A stretch of DNA of 64,000 nt from Actinomycetota bacterium. GTDB lineage: Bacteria > Actinomycetota > UBA4738 > HRBIN12. The notes beneath the pieces are model-generated. The model was not told where the DNA came from. It made no database searches and saw nothing but the letters and a program-made list of their open reading frames with translations. Position 1 is the first letter of the stretch. The number at the start of each line of letters is the position of its first letter. Shown in pieces: positions 16,132 through 27,360 of the stretch. Made by a program: the position numbers and the translations under genes. Location: positions 1 through 64,000 of the forward strand of contig BPGL01000003.1 in NCBI GenBank assembly GCA_026003015.1, in the 5' to 3' direction.

Positions 16132-17271
16132 GTGGCCCGCATCGTTCTCGAGCACGTGTCGAAGCGCTTCGGCGATGAGGTCGAAGCGGTGCGCGACGTC
16201 TCGCTCGAGATCGCCGACGGCGAGTTCATGGTGCTCGTCGGGCCCTCGGGGTGCGGCAAGTCGACGATCCTGCGGATCCTCGCGGGGCTCGAGGAGGTCA
16301 CGCAGGGGCGCGTGCTGATCGGCGAGCGCGACGTGACGAACCTCGCGCCGAAGGAGCGCGACGTCGCGATGGTCTTCCAGAGCTACGCCCTGTATCCGCA
16401 CATGACGGTTCGGGACAACCTGGGCTTCGGCCTGCGGATCCGACGAACCGATCGCGCGGAGATCGCCGAGCGGGTGACGTCGGTCGCCCGGATCCTCGGC
16501 CTCGAACCGCTCTTGGACCGCAGGCCGGCGGAGCTGTCGGGCGGACAACGGCAGCGCGTGGCCATGGGCCGGGCGATCGTGCGCCGCCCCCAGGCGTTCC
16601 TGATGGATGAGCCCCTGTCGAACCTCGATGCGAAGCTGCGGGTGCAGATGCGGGCCGAGCTCGCCCGCCTCCACGGGAGGCTCGGAACCACTACGGTGTA
16701 CGTGACCCACGACCAGACCGAGGCGATGACGCTCGGCCATCGGGTCGCCGTGCTGCGCGACGGGACGCTCCAGCAGGTGGACGCGCCGCAGGAGCTCTAC
16801 GCTCGACCGCGGAACCTGTTCGTCGCCGGGTTCATCGGCTCACCCCCGATGAACCTGCTGCGCGGCCGCGTCCGGGGGCGCTTCCTCGAGCTGGGCACCC
16901 ATCGTCTCCCGCTCGGGTCCCGAGCGGAGCTCCCCGACCAGACCGAGGTGGTCGTCGGGATCCGACCCGAGCACCTGCGGCCGGCAGACGCGAGCGACGA
17001 CCACGCGCTCGTGGCGCCGGTCGAGGTGGTCGAGGAGCTCGGTTCCGAGGTGCTCGTGTTCGCCCGACTCGACGTCGAACCCGCGCGGACGGAGGGCGGC
17101 GCCGAGCTGCTCGCCGGCGGCGGCGCGCTCGTGTGCGCGCGGCTCCCGGCCGGCAGCCGGTTCCGCCCGGGAACGACGATCCGGCTCGCGCTCGACCCGG
17201 CCGAGCTTCGGTTCTTCGATCCGGCTTCGGAGGAGGCCATCCCCCTGCGCGCCGCCGCACTCGGTCGCTGA
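16132..17271 (+). CDS. ABC transporter ATP-binding protein, MsmX/UgpC/MalK type
   Basis: A 379-residue ATPase with Walker A GPSGCGKST, Q-loop MVFQSYALYPHM, signature LSGGQRQRVAMGRAI, Walker B AFLMDEPLSNLD, and a C-terminal regulatory OB domain (VVVGIRPEHLRP). This architecture energises CUT1 sugar importers and can serve several of them. GTG 16132 has a GGAG site seven bases upstream. It is the third gene of the aminotransferase operon and supplies the ATPase missing from 6486-9574. It is convergent with ftsB, with three bases between the stops. Confidence 0.93.
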   Translation: MARIVLEHVSKRFGDEVEAVRDVSLEIADGEFMVLVGPSGCGKSTILRILAGLEEVTQGRVLIGERDVTNLAPKERDVAMVFQSYALYPHMTVRDNLGFGLRIRRTDRAEIAERVTSVARILGLEPLLDRRPAELSGGQRQRVAMGRAIVRRPQAFLMDEPLSNLDAKLRVQMRAELARLHGRLGTTTVYVTHDQTEAMTLGHRVAVLRDGTLQQVDAPQELYARPRNLFVAGFIGSPPMNLLRGRVRGRFLELGTHRLPLGSRAELPDQTEVVVGIRPEHLRPADASDDHALVAPVEVVEELGSEVLVFARLDVEPARTEGGAELLAGGGALVCARLPAGSRFRPGTTIRLALDPAELRFFDPASEEAIPLRAAALGR

Positions 17272-17274
17272 GCC

Positions 17275-18956
<1,682 letters not shown>

Positions 18957-19793
18957 CTAGGCCTCGGTGTCGGGTCCGCCCTCGCGGGCCTCGTCGAACA
19001 GGCGCAGGAGCTCCTCCTGGGTGGCCGAGGAGGGATCGATCCCCCGCTCGGCCGCAAGGGCCAGGAACCGTTCGGCGCGCGCCGCGAACGCGGCGGTCGC
19101 GCGGCGCAGCGCCGCCTCGGCGTCGACCCCGAGCCAGCCCGCGACCGCGACCGCCGCGAACAGCACGTCGCCGACCTCACGCTCGGCGGCGTCGCGGTCC
19201 GCGGGCTCCACCGAGGCGAGCTCGTCGACCTCCTCGCGCAGGGCGGCGAGCGCGGCGGCCTCCTGGCGCCATCCCACGCCCCAGCCGCTCGCTCGTCGCT
19301 GCACCTTGGCGGCGCGGGCCAGCGCGGGCAGCGAGGCCGGGATGCCCTCCTCGAGCCCGGTGCGCCCGCCCGTCTCCTCGGCCTTCAGGCGCTCCCAGTT
19401 CACGAGCACCTCCTGAGCCCCCGCGACCCGCTCGCCGCCGAAGACGTGGGGGTGACGGCGGATCAGCTTGCGCACGAGTCCCTCGGCGACGTCGTCGATG
19501 TCGAACCGGCCCTCGTCGGCCGCGATCTGTGCGTGGAACGTCACCTGGAGCAACACGTCGCCGAGCTCGTCGCGGATCCGCTCGGGATCGCCGGCGTCGA
19601 TCGCCTCGAGCAGCTCGTGAGCCTCCTCGAGCAGGTGCCGGGCGAGGCTCCGGTGGTCCTGCTCGGCGTCCCACGGGCAGCCGCCGGGACCGCGGAGCCG
19701 CGCCTGCACCCGCACGAGGTCGAGCAGCCGGCGTCCACCCTGGGACGAGGGGACCGGCTCGGAGCCGAGGCGCTCGAGGACGTCCCCGGTCAC
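18957..19793 (-). CDS. mazG: MazG family nucleoside triphosphate pyrophosphohydrolase
   Basis: A 278-residue protein with two MazG helical domains that hydrolyses aberrant or regulatory NTPs. Domain 1 has CPWDAEQDHRSLARHLLEEA and DELGDVLLQVTFHAQIA (EExxE/ExxD metal sites); domain 2 has REEVDELA and AEREVGDVLFAAVAVAGWLG. Start GTG 19793 overlaps the PpiC stop by four bases (GTGA). The mfd-mazG-eno order matches the actinobacterial neighbourhood Rv1020-Rv1023. Confidence 0.93.
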   Translation of the reverse strand: MTGDVLERLGSEPVPSSQGGRRLLDLVRVQARLRGPGGCPWDAEQDHRSLARHLLEEAHELLEAIDAGDPERIRDELGDVLLQVTFHAQIAADEGRFDIDDVAEGLVRKLIRRHPHVFGGERVAGAQEVLVNWERLKAEETGGRTGLEEGIPASLPALARAAKVQRRASGWGVGWRQEAAALAALREEVDELASVEPADRDAAEREVGDVLFAAVAVAGWLGVDAEAALRRATAAFAARAERFLALAAERGIDPSSATQEELLRLFDEAREGGPDTEA

Positions 19794-20791
19794 GGCGAGG
19801 CGATCGCGCCGCTCGGCGTCGCCGTCGCGCTCGGATCCGTGCTCGAGATCCGCACCACGGTAAGCGCCTCGAGGTCGAAACGGCCGTAGCGCGGGTTGAC
19901 CTCCAGGCCCTCGGCGAGGCGATCGCGGAGCCAAGCGGGGAAGACCTCCTGCGCGGCCTGCTGCAGGATCGACTCACGGACGCGCGCGAGCGGCTGCACC
20001 TGCTTGGCCTCGAGACGGATCACGTGCCAGCCGAACTCGGTGCGAACGGGCGGGGAGATCTCCCCGGGCTCGAGGTCGAGCGCCGCCTCGGCGAAGGCCG
20101 GGACGTAGGTCGAGGCCACCGTCGAGCCGAGCGATCCGGAGTTCTCGGCAGCGGTCGGGTCGATCGAGACGCTGCGCGCCAGCGCGAGGAAGGTCGCGCG
20201 CGTGGCTCCCGGGGCCGTCACCTTCTCGTAGACGTCTCGCGCCTCGCTCCTGGTGCGCACGAGGATGTGGTCCACGCGCACGATCGTGTGGTCGGCGATC
20301 CGGTCCTCGTAGCGGTCCCGGATCCCCTTCTCGCCGAGCTCGTCCTCGGCGACCGCCAGGGCCACCGCGCGCACGAGCAGCAGGTCGCGCGCGAGCTCGC
20401 GGACGTCCGCGCGGGTGAGCTCGTGGGCCGCGAGCTGCCGGTCCAACGCCTGGGCCCCGAGTCGGTCCTCGAGCCCCTGGACGACGTCGTCGACGTCGGG
20501 ATCGGCCACCGCCACGCCGTGCTCGGCCGCCCAGTCGCGCACCACCGCGAACTCGATGAGGTTGCCCAGGGCGTAGCGGGTGCAGGCCGCCTCGGCGGGC
20601 TCCCCGCTCGCGGGGTCGAGCTGCCCGCAGGGCTGCTGGGTCACCGCGGCCGCGAAGCGGAACAGGTCGGTGACGTGAGCGAGCTCCTCGTCGGTGATCG
20701 TGATGCCGTCCACCCGAGCCGCGGGCGACGGACCCGAGCAGGCGGCCAGCGCGAGGACGAGGCCGAGGAGGAGCAGGCTGGGACGGCGCAC
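19790..20791 (-). CDS. SurA/PrsA-like peptidyl-prolyl isomerase lipoprotein (PpiC)
   Basis: A 333-residue exported foldase: signal peptide with lipobox LAAC (about residues 15-18), an N-terminal chaperone region and a parvulin domain at about 170-270 (RVDHILVRTRSEARDVYEKV, LARSVSIDPTAAENSGSLG, FGWHVIRLEAKQ). It would assist folding of secreted proteins on the outer face of the membrane. GTG 20791 lies six bases after the -10 TAGACT, so it is leaderless. It sits between mfd and mazG, the slot of the lipoprotein LpqU in mycobacteria. Confidence 0.88.
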   Translation of the reverse strand: MRRPSLLLLGLVLALAACSGPSPAARVDGITITDEELAHVTDLFRFAAAVTQQPCGQLDPASGEPAEAACTRYALGNLIEFAVVRDWAAEHGVAVADPDVDDVVQGLEDRLGAQALDRQLAAHELTRADVRELARDLLLVRAVALAVAEDELGEKGIRDRYEDRIADHTIVRVDHILVRTRSEARDVYEKVTAPGATRATFLALARSVSIDPTAAENSGSLGSTVASTYVPAFAEAALDLEPGEISPPVRTEFGWHVIRLEAKQVQPLARVRESILQQAAQEVFPAWLRDRLAEGLEVNPRYGRFDLEALTVVRISSTDPSATATPSGAIASP

Positions 20792-20797
20792 CCGGTC

Positions 20798-20803
20798 AGT
20801 CTA
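20798..20803 (-). promoter_or_regulatory. -10 element for a leaderless ppiC transcript
   Basis: TAGACT on the minus strand lies six bases before GTG 20791. Confidence 0.45.
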
Positions 20804-23800
20804 CGGGCTCGGGGCGCGAAGGCCGACCGGTTCGGCCGCCAGGCCCGTCTCGGCCGGTTCCCCCACGGCGGCGCGGAGCGCGGCCTCGACCCACGCGACG
20901 AGCTCGGCCCCGGACCGTCGGACCGACGCGAAGTTCAGCGTCTGGCGCGCGCGGTGGAAGCTCGCGCCCGGCGCCCGTTCCTCGAGCGTCGCGAGCCGCT
21001 GCTCGTCGAGGTCGACCGGCGTGAGGCGAACCTGGTCGCGGAACATCGAGATCTCTTCGACGCCCAGACGCCTCGCGGTCACGCGCAACGAGGCGACGGC
21101 GAAGAGGGCCTCCACCTCGGGGGGCAGGGCTCCGTACCGATCGGCGGCCTCGGCACGGATCGCGCGCAGCCCGTCGTGATCGGGCGCGACCGAGATCCTG
21201 CGGTACAGCTCGAGCCGGAGCGCCTCCTGGGCGACCCAACCTGGTGGGATGAAGGCCCGCACCGGCAGCTCGATGCGGACCTCGCGCTCGGGCTCGACCG
21301 GCTCGCCGCGGAGCTCCGCGACCGTCTCGCCGAGGATCCGCGCGTAGGCGTCGAACCCCACGGCGGCGATGTGGCCGGACTGCTCGGCCCCGAGCAGGTT
21401 CCCGGCGCCGCGGATCTCCAGGTCCCGCAGCGCGATCCGGAACCCGCTGCCGAGCGCCTGGTGGCGGGCGATCGTCTCCAGCCGCAGATGGGCCTCCTCG
21501 GTCATGCGCCGCGCCGGCGGGAAGAACAGGTAGGCGAACGCGCGCTCGCCCGCTCGACCCACCCGTCCCCGGAGCTGGTAGAGCTGGGCCAGCCCCAGCC
21601 GGTCCGCGCGCTCCACCACCAGCGTGTTGGCCTGCGGGACGTCGAGTCCCGGCCTCGATGATCGCTGGTCGCACACCAGCACGATCCGCCTCGCGCTCCC
21701 GATGAAGCGCGAGCATCTCCTCGCTCGAGCTCCGCCTCGCCCATCTGCCCGTGCGCGGTCACGGCGATCCTCGCGCTCCGGGCATCGCGCGCCCGCACCG
21801 CCTCGCGTCGCCGTCGGTCGATCGTCGCCACCCGGTCGTGCACCCAGAAGCTCCTGGCCCCTCGCGCAGCCGCCTCGCGGCGCACGGCGCCTCGAGCCGC
21901 CAGCGCCTCGTCGTACGTCGCCCACGTAGCGTCGGCGACCGGCTGCCGGTCCGGGCGGCGGCGTCTCGATCACGCTGGATGTCGCTGCCGGATCCCCGAC
22001 AGCGAGCCATCTCGAGCGTCCGCGGGATCGGCGTCGCCGCTCATCGCCAGGACGTCGACCTGCGCAGCCGCAGCCGCCGTCAGCCGCCTCCTTCTGCGCC
22101 ACCCCGAAGCGCTGCTCCTCGTCGACGATCACCAGCCCGAGGTTCGCGGTCGACACGTCGCAGCCCGAGCAGGCGGTGCGTGCCGATCACGCACGTCGAC
22201 GCCGCCCCGCGCCGGAGGTCGGCGCCAGCACCGCCCGCGTGCTCCGTCGGCGGTGACGGAACCGGCTGACCATGTCGCACGCTCACCGGGAACGGGCGCC
22301 GAAGCGCTCGCGGAACGTGCCGCAGGTGCTGCTCGCGCCAGCATGCGTCGTCGGCGACGAGCATCCGCCACCTGAGCTTGCCGGCCGGCGGCCGCCTTGA
22401 ACGCCGCCCGCATCGCGATCTCGGTCTTGCCGAACCCCACGTCGCCGCAGGATGAGCCGGTCCATCGGCACCGGCCGCTCCATGTCGCGCTTCACCTCGT
22501 CGATCACCCGGAGCTGGTCGGGGGTCTCGACGTGCGGGAACGCGTCCTCGAGCTCCCGCTGCCAGGGCGTGTCGGGGCCGAAGGCGCGCCCGGGGATGGA
22601 CATCCGGACCGTGTACAGGCGCACGAGCTCGCCGGCCATGTCGCGAACCGCCCGGCGGACCCGAGCGGTCGCGCGCGCCCAGTCGGACCCCCCGAGCCGA
22701 TGGATCGCCGGCGGATCGCCGCCGACGTAGCGGGCCACCATCCCGACCTGGTCGCTCGGCACGAACAGGCGATCGCCCTGGGCGTACTCCAGGACGAGGT
22801 AGTCGCGCGCCGCGCCGCCGATCTCTCGGTGGACGATCCCCGCGTAGCGCCCGATGCCATGGACGCGATGCACGGCGAGGTCCCCCGGCTCGAGCTCGTC
22901 GGCGATCGCGTCGGATCGCCGGTGGGTGAACCGCGGCGCCTCTCGGGTGTGGCGCCGGGTCCCGAACAGGTCCTCCTCCGTGGCCACGGCCACCCCGGCC
23001 GCCCGTGCCACGAACCCCGACGCGAGGTCGGCCTCGATCGTTCCGATCCCGGGCAGGTCCACGACGTCGTTCAAGACCTCACGCGCCCGCTCGAGCGAGC
23101 CGCGGCCCCGCCCGACGACGGCGACGCGGACGCCCTGGGCCAGCAGCTCCCGCAGCCGCCCGGCGAGCTCCACGGGATCGCCCTCGGCGCTCCCCCAGCC
23201 CGTGAGCCCCGACTCGACCCCACCGCCGAGCGGGCCCAGGTGGACCTGGACGCGGTCGCCCAGCGCCACCGGCAGGTCCTCGACCAGGGGCGGTCCGGGC
23301 CAGCCCACCGCCTCGGCGAGGGCCCGGGCCTCTCGGGCCACCTGCTCCGCCCGGTCCAGGGTCCGCTCGGCGGGGTCGAGGACCACCCACGAGCCGGGAA
23401 CGAGGAGCTCCGCGGGGGTCGGCAGCTCGTCGAACAGCAGGGGGGCGAGGGTCTCGACGTCCTCGGGCACGAGCCCGCCGGCGATCCGTTCGAGCCCTTC
23501 CCGGTAGCGCCCGTCGAGCGCGGCGGCCCGCTCGCCCGCCCGGGCCCTCAGCTCGGCATCGAGCACGAGCTCGCGAGCCGGTCCCACGACCACGCGCTCG
23601 AGCCGCTCGGTCGACAGCTGGCTCGCCGGGGAGAAGGCCCGGATCGACTCGATCTCGTCGCCCCAGTAGTCGAGGCGAACGGGTCGGGCCCCGCCGGCCG
23701 GGAACACGTCGACGACGCCGCCGCGCACCGCGAACGCGCCGCGCTGGCTCACGACGTCGACCCGCTCGTAGCCGAGCGCCTCGAGCCGACCGGCGAGCTC

Positions 23801-24244
23801 GTCGGGCGGCAGGGCGGTGCCCGGGGCGAGCTCGATCGGCTCGATCGTCCCGAGCGTCGGCACGATCCGTTGCATCGCCCCGAGGACCGGCGCGACGGCG
23901 ACGAACCGGCCGCGGGCCCGGCGCAACCGCCCGATCGCCGCGGCGCGACGCGCCGCGATCTCGGGCGCGGGCGCGATCCCCTCGTAGGGCACCGCCTCCC
24001 ACGCCGGGAGCAGCGCCGTCTCCGCCTCCCCGAGCAGAGCCGCGAGGGCCGCCGCTCGGGCCTCGGCCTCTCGCGGACCGGGGGTCACGACGAGCACGGG
24101 GACGTCCAACGCGGTGGCGAGGGCAGCCACCAGCGCCGCCTCCCCCGCCTCGGCGCGGACGCGGATCGGTCGCTCGCGCGCGAGCAGGATGCGTTCGACC
24201 GGCTCGGAGCCGGCCAGGGCCGTCACGATCGCATCGAGGGTCAT
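20801..24244 (-). CDS. mfd: Transcription-repair coupling factor Mfd, reading frame broken by sequencing-type indels
   Basis: A protein of about 1150 residues that removes RNA polymerase stalled at lesions and recruits UvrA. The intact N-terminal part (24244 to about 22450) has the UvrB-like region (LLPAWEAVPYEGIAPAPEIA) and the RNAP-interacting domain (PGDLAVHRVHGIGRYAGI). The C-terminal part (about 21650 to 20801) has PQANTLVVERADRLGLAQLY, QLRGRVGR and the TRCF domain. Between them the helicase motifs (GDVGFGKTEIAMRAAFKA, VIGTHRLLG, LGLVIVDEEQRFGVAQKE, SVIETPPP) appear in three different frames. Alternative start GTG 24274. A TACACT -10 lies at 24322-24317. Confidence 0.9.
21650..22450 (-). 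other. Indel-dense patch inside mfd (probable sequencing error)
   Basis: Comparison with the expected Mfd motifs shows single extra bases roughly every 10-25 positions and almost no missing ones; for example one extra C before TGCGGCGACGTGGGGTTC near 22450. The flanking sequence on both sides is error-free. This is the pattern of unpolished long-read sequence and not of gene decay. Confidence 0.75.
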
Positions 24245-24376
24245 TCCGTCCACCGGCGAGCGGGTCAGGGGCACACCGAAACGGCCCGATCGCGGACGCG
24301 AGGGGGCCTCGGCGTCAGTGTACGGAGGCGTGGATCGAGCGGGAGGAGCGGCCCCGGGCCGGCGCGGGCGCGCGGG

Positions 24377-26554
24377 TCAGACGACCCGGAGCCTCCCGAG
24401 CCCCTCGCCTCGATCACCGCCCTCGGCGCTCGGGGCCGGGCCCGGTGCACCGTGGGTCCGGTCGAGGTTGCGCACCGACAGCCACCGGTCGAACTCCTCC
24501 ACCGGCATCGGCCGAGCGATGAAGTAGCCCTGGGCCTCGTCGCAGCCGAACTCCGCCAGACGATCGAACGTCTCGAGGTCCTCGACGCCCTCGGCGACGA
24601 CCCGCAGGCCGAGGTTGCGACCGAGGTCGACCGTCGCGCGCACGATCATGAAGTCGTTCGCGTCGACGTGCATCTGCGTCACGAAGGAGCGATCGACCTT
24701 GATCTCCTCGATGGGGAGCCGCTTCAGGTACGTCATCGACGAATAGCCGGTCCCGAAGTCGTCGATCGACAGACCCACCCCGATGTCCGATAGCCGGTCG
24801 AGCACGTTCGTCGACCGCCCCGAGTCGGTCACGAAGCTCTCGGTGAGCTCCAGGCGCAGGAACGCCGGCGGCATCTCCCAACGGTAGAGGGCCCCCTCGA
24901 TCACCTCGGGGAGCTCCTGGTCGAGCAGCGACCGTGGAGAGAGGTTCATCGACAGCGGAAGGCGGATCCCGAGGTCGGCCCAGGCCCGCCACTGCGCGGC
25001 GACCGCGTCGGCGACGAACGCGGTCAACGGCCGCAGCAGCACCGTCTTTTCCACGAGCGGGACGAACTCGTCGGGGGGCAGCAACCCGAGCGTGGGGTGC
25101 TGCCAGCGGATCAGCGCCTCGGCGCCGGCGACCCGACCGTCCACGAGGCGCACCTTCGGCTGGTAGTACAGGACGAACTCCCGCTGCTCCAGGGCCGGGC
25201 GGACCTGACCGATCAGCGTGAGCCGCTGCGGGTTGTAGCGGTCGAGCTCCTCGCCGTACACCTCGAAGCCGCCGCCGGTCTCCTTCGCCGCGTACATCGC
25301 GACGTCCGCGCGTCGCATCAACGTCTCGGCATCGTCGGCGTGCATCGGGAACAACGCGATCCCGATCGAGCCCGACACGTCGAGCGCGAGGCCCTCGATC
25401 GTCACGGGCTCCTCGAGCTCTTGCAGGAGGCGCCCGGCGACGCGCACCGCGACCTCCTCGCTCGGAAGATCGGGGAGCAGGAGACCGAACTCGTCGCCGC
25501 CCAGGCGCGCGAGCACGTCTCGGTCGCGCAGCGCCGTCGACAGTCGCGGTCCGAGCTCGCGCAGGAGGAGATCGCCGAAATGATGGCCGAGGGTGTCGTT
25601 GATCTCCTTGAAGTGGTCGAGGTCCATCAGCATGACGGCGAGCCGACCGGCGCTGGTGCGCGCTTCCCCGATCGCCTCCTCCAGGCGCCGCAGGAACAGC
25701 ACGCGGTTCGGCAGGCCGGTGAGGGCGTCGTGCAGGGCCTGGTACTCGTTCTCCCGCTGACGTCGCTCGAGCTCGATCGTCGCGAGCTGCAGGGAGTGCG
25801 TCCGCTGGAACATCTGGCGGGCGAAGGCGAGCGGCGCGATGAACACGAAGATCGCGAGCCCGCCGATCACGAAGAAGGAGCGCACCACGAGCACCGAGAA
25901 CAGCGCCAGGCCCATGTAGCTCAGGACGAACTCCCCGAACACGCCCGCGTGCATCTCCTTGATCACGGACACGACGGGCTGCCCGGACTGCAGGCGGTAG
26001 TAGTAGGCGACGAGGAACGTGTTGATCGCGTAGCCGAGGATCGCCGCCGGCACGATCCCGCCGGCGATCGCGAGCAGGTCCGGCCGGTCGGGGTCGATCG
26101 TCGCGAGCTCGTGGAACAGCCAGCTCTCGGCGGCGACGGCGAGCGCGATCTGGGCGCGGATGAACAAGGCCTTGAGCGGGGGCATCTGCCGTCGGAACTC
26201 CCGAGCGTCGCAGGAGCCGACGAAGGCGATCGTCGCGGCCACCGGCGTGGGGAACAGCACCGCCGCCGACAGCTCGAGCGGGAAGCTCAGGCTGAAGCCC
26301 ATCGGCACGTTCGTCGGGACCGGCAGGAGCTCGGTGATCGCGACCGCGACGACCCACAGCAGGATCTGCCAGTCCGCGAACCAGCTCCCGTGCGCAAGGA
26401 CCGACGTGACGATCCATACCGCGACCGGCACGGCCACGACCGCCTCGTAGAGCCGCAGGTGCCAACGGCGATCGTGGACCGTGGGCCGCGTCGTGGACGA
26501 GCCGATCCCTTCGCCCGGGACCGGGCTCGCGACCGTGGGCTCAGCCTCGGACAT
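24377..26554 (-). CDS. Membrane-bound GGDEF-EAL cyclic di-GMP signalling protein
   Basis: A 725-residue protein. Residues about 25-270 form a multi-helix membrane sensor (VWIVTSVLAHGSWFADWQIL, FSVLVVRSFFVIGGLAIFVF). A short coiled segment (LELRRRQRENEYQALHDALTG-like, about 280) leads to a GGDEF domain with an intact RLGGDEFGLLLP, then an EAL domain with AEALIRWQHP, NLSPRSL and DDFGTGYSS. Both cyclase and phosphodiesterase sites look complete, so the net activity is unknown. ATG 26554 has GAGGAGGGG upstream and overlaps the end of DUF5317 by 14 bases, so the two are co-translated. The micropeptides upstream are candidates for its sensed signal or partner. Confidence 0.9.
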   Translation of the reverse strand: MSEAEPTVASPVPGEGIGSSTTRPTVHDRRWHLRLYEAVVAVPVAVWIVTSVLAHGSWFADWQILLWVVAVAITELLPVPTNVPMGFSLSFPLELSAAVLFPTPVAATIAFVGSCDAREFRRQMPPLKALFIRAQIALAVAAESWLFHELATIDPDRPDLLAIAGGIVPAAILGYAINTFLVAYYYRLQSGQPVVSVIKEMHAGVFGEFVLSYMGLALFSVLVVRSFFVIGGLAIFVFIAPLAFARQMFQRTHSLQLATIELERRQRENEYQALHDALTGLPNRVLFLRRLEEAIGEARTSAGRLAVMLMDLDHFKEINDTLGHHFGDLLLRELGPRLSTALRDRDVLARLGGDEFGLLLPDLPSEEVAVRVAGRLLQELEEPVTIEGLALDVSGSIGIALFPMHADDAETLMRRADVAMYAAKETGGGFEVYGEELDRYNPQRLTLIGQVRPALEQREFVLYYQPKVRLVDGRVAGAEALIRWQHPTLGLLPPDEFVPLVEKTVLLRPLTAFVADAVAAQWRAWADLGIRLPLSMNLSPRSLLDQELPEVIEGALYRWEMPPAFLRLELTESFVTDSGRSTNVLDRLSDIGVGLSIDDFGTGYSSMTYLKRLPIEEIKVDRSFVTQMHVDANDFMIVRATVDLGRNLGLRVVAEGVEDLETFDRLAEFGCDEAQGYFIARPMPVEEFDRWLSVRNLDRTHGAPGPAPSAEGGDRGEGLGRLRVV

Positions 26555-27140
26555 CGAGCCCCTCCTCGAGCTCGCGGGCATCCGGCTCGGGCTCCGTCTC
26601 CGCGTCGGCGCGCACACCTTTGCCGCGGCGCATCCCCGCGACGAGCACCACCCCGACGCCGCCGTAGGTGAAGACGTCGCCGACGCTGATCACCTGCGCG
26701 ATCGGCGCAGGCAGCGGGATCACGTCGGCCAGGAACAGCAGCCGATCGTCGGGGCTCGCCAGATGGTGCTTCACGTAGCGGTCCGCGTCGTCGAGCAGGC
26801 CGGCGAGGGTGTCGGCCTGGCCGGAGGCGATGAGCGCCTCCCGAGAGACCGGCATGCCGCCGTTGGCCGCGATCACGGCGAAGTTCATCACCACGCCCGC
26901 GAGGATCAGCGCGAAGCCGGGCAGCCGCAGGTTCGCGATCGCGAAGGCCGTGAGGAGCACGAAGGATCCCAGGAGCATGACCAGCGGCCAGCGTCCCGGG
27001 GGGTTGACGAGCTGCATCGCGAAGCCGACGAGCGCGAGCGGGCCCCAACGCAGCCGCAGTCCGCCGAGGTTCGAGAGGCGTCCGCCGGCCAAGGACCCGA
27101 TCACGAGCGCGAGCACCAGGGTCCCGCAGATGAGCTTCAT
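26541..27140 (-). CDS. DUF5317 family membrane protein
   Basis: A 199-residue integral membrane protein with about five helices (LICGTLVLALVIGSLAGGRL, WPLVMLLGSFVLLTAFAIAN, GFALILAGVVMNFAVIAANG, VFTYGGVGVVLVAGMRRG). The NGGMPVSREAL segment after helix 4 and the conserved LGDVIPLP-like LADVIPLPAPI loop are typical of the family. The C-terminus is acidic. Function is unknown. It overlaps the GGDEF-EAL gene and lies downstream of the micropeptide cassettes and hairpin, suggesting a common signalling module. Confidence 0.75.
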   Translation of the reverse strand: MKLICGTLVLALVIGSLAGGRLSNLGGLRLRWGPLALVGFAMQLVNPPGRWPLVMLLGSFVLLTAFAIANLRLPGFALILAGVVMNFAVIAANGGMPVSREALIASGQADTLAGLLDDADRYVKHHLASPDDRLLFLADVIPLPAPIAQVISVGDVFTYGGVGVVLVAGMRRGKGVRADAETEPEPDARELEEGLDVRG

Positions 27141-27206
27141 GACATCGGTATCGGGTCGCCAAAGGCCGACTGTAGGCCGCCTTGCGAACGGGTCGTGAGA
27201 CGATGA

Positions 27207-27238
27207 GGCCCCCGGGCGGGGGGCTCCGCCGGGGGGCC
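27207..27238 (-). terminator. GC hairpin closing the second micropeptide cassette
   Basis: GGCCCCC (27207-27213) pairs with GGGGGCC (27232-27238), with an inner GGCGG/CCGCC stem. It lies 16 bases after the stop of the 26-residue peptide gene. No U-run follows, so it is a terminator, attenuator or mRNA 3'-stabiliser. Confidence 0.5.
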
Positions 27239-27253
27239 GCACCGACGCTCGCC

Positions 27254-27334
27254 TCAGAACGGTTTCCAGCCCGCGCCGACGGCGATGGCCAGGCCGGTGA
27301 GGCTCGCGAGCGCCCGCAGCACCGTGCGCACCAT
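27254..27334 (-). CDS. 26-residue hydrophobic peptide ending GAGWKPF (cassette 2, short peptide)
   Basis: ATG 27334 to TGA 27254, with GGAGGT three bases upstream. The peptide begins MVRTVLRALASL, continues as one hydrophobic helix (TGLAIAVGAG) and ends WKPF. It matches the short peptide of cassette 1 (27699-27776), sharing ALASL and AVGAGWKP. It follows the 34-residue gene by 26 bases. Two basic residues before the helix and a Lys after it suggest a small membrane or exported peptide. No family recognised. Confidence 0.72.
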   Translation of the reverse strand: MVRTVLRALASLTGLAIAVGAGWKPF

Positions 27335-27360
27335 CGACCTCCCTTCGCGGCTGGCCCGGG

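Noticed and set aside
20801-24244. mfd, metG, MFS, glcE as decaying pseudogenes
   Set aside because: The indels are confined to short patches, are almost all single-base insertions, and include an essential synthetase. Conserved motifs remain intact in sequence order, which fits sequencing error better.
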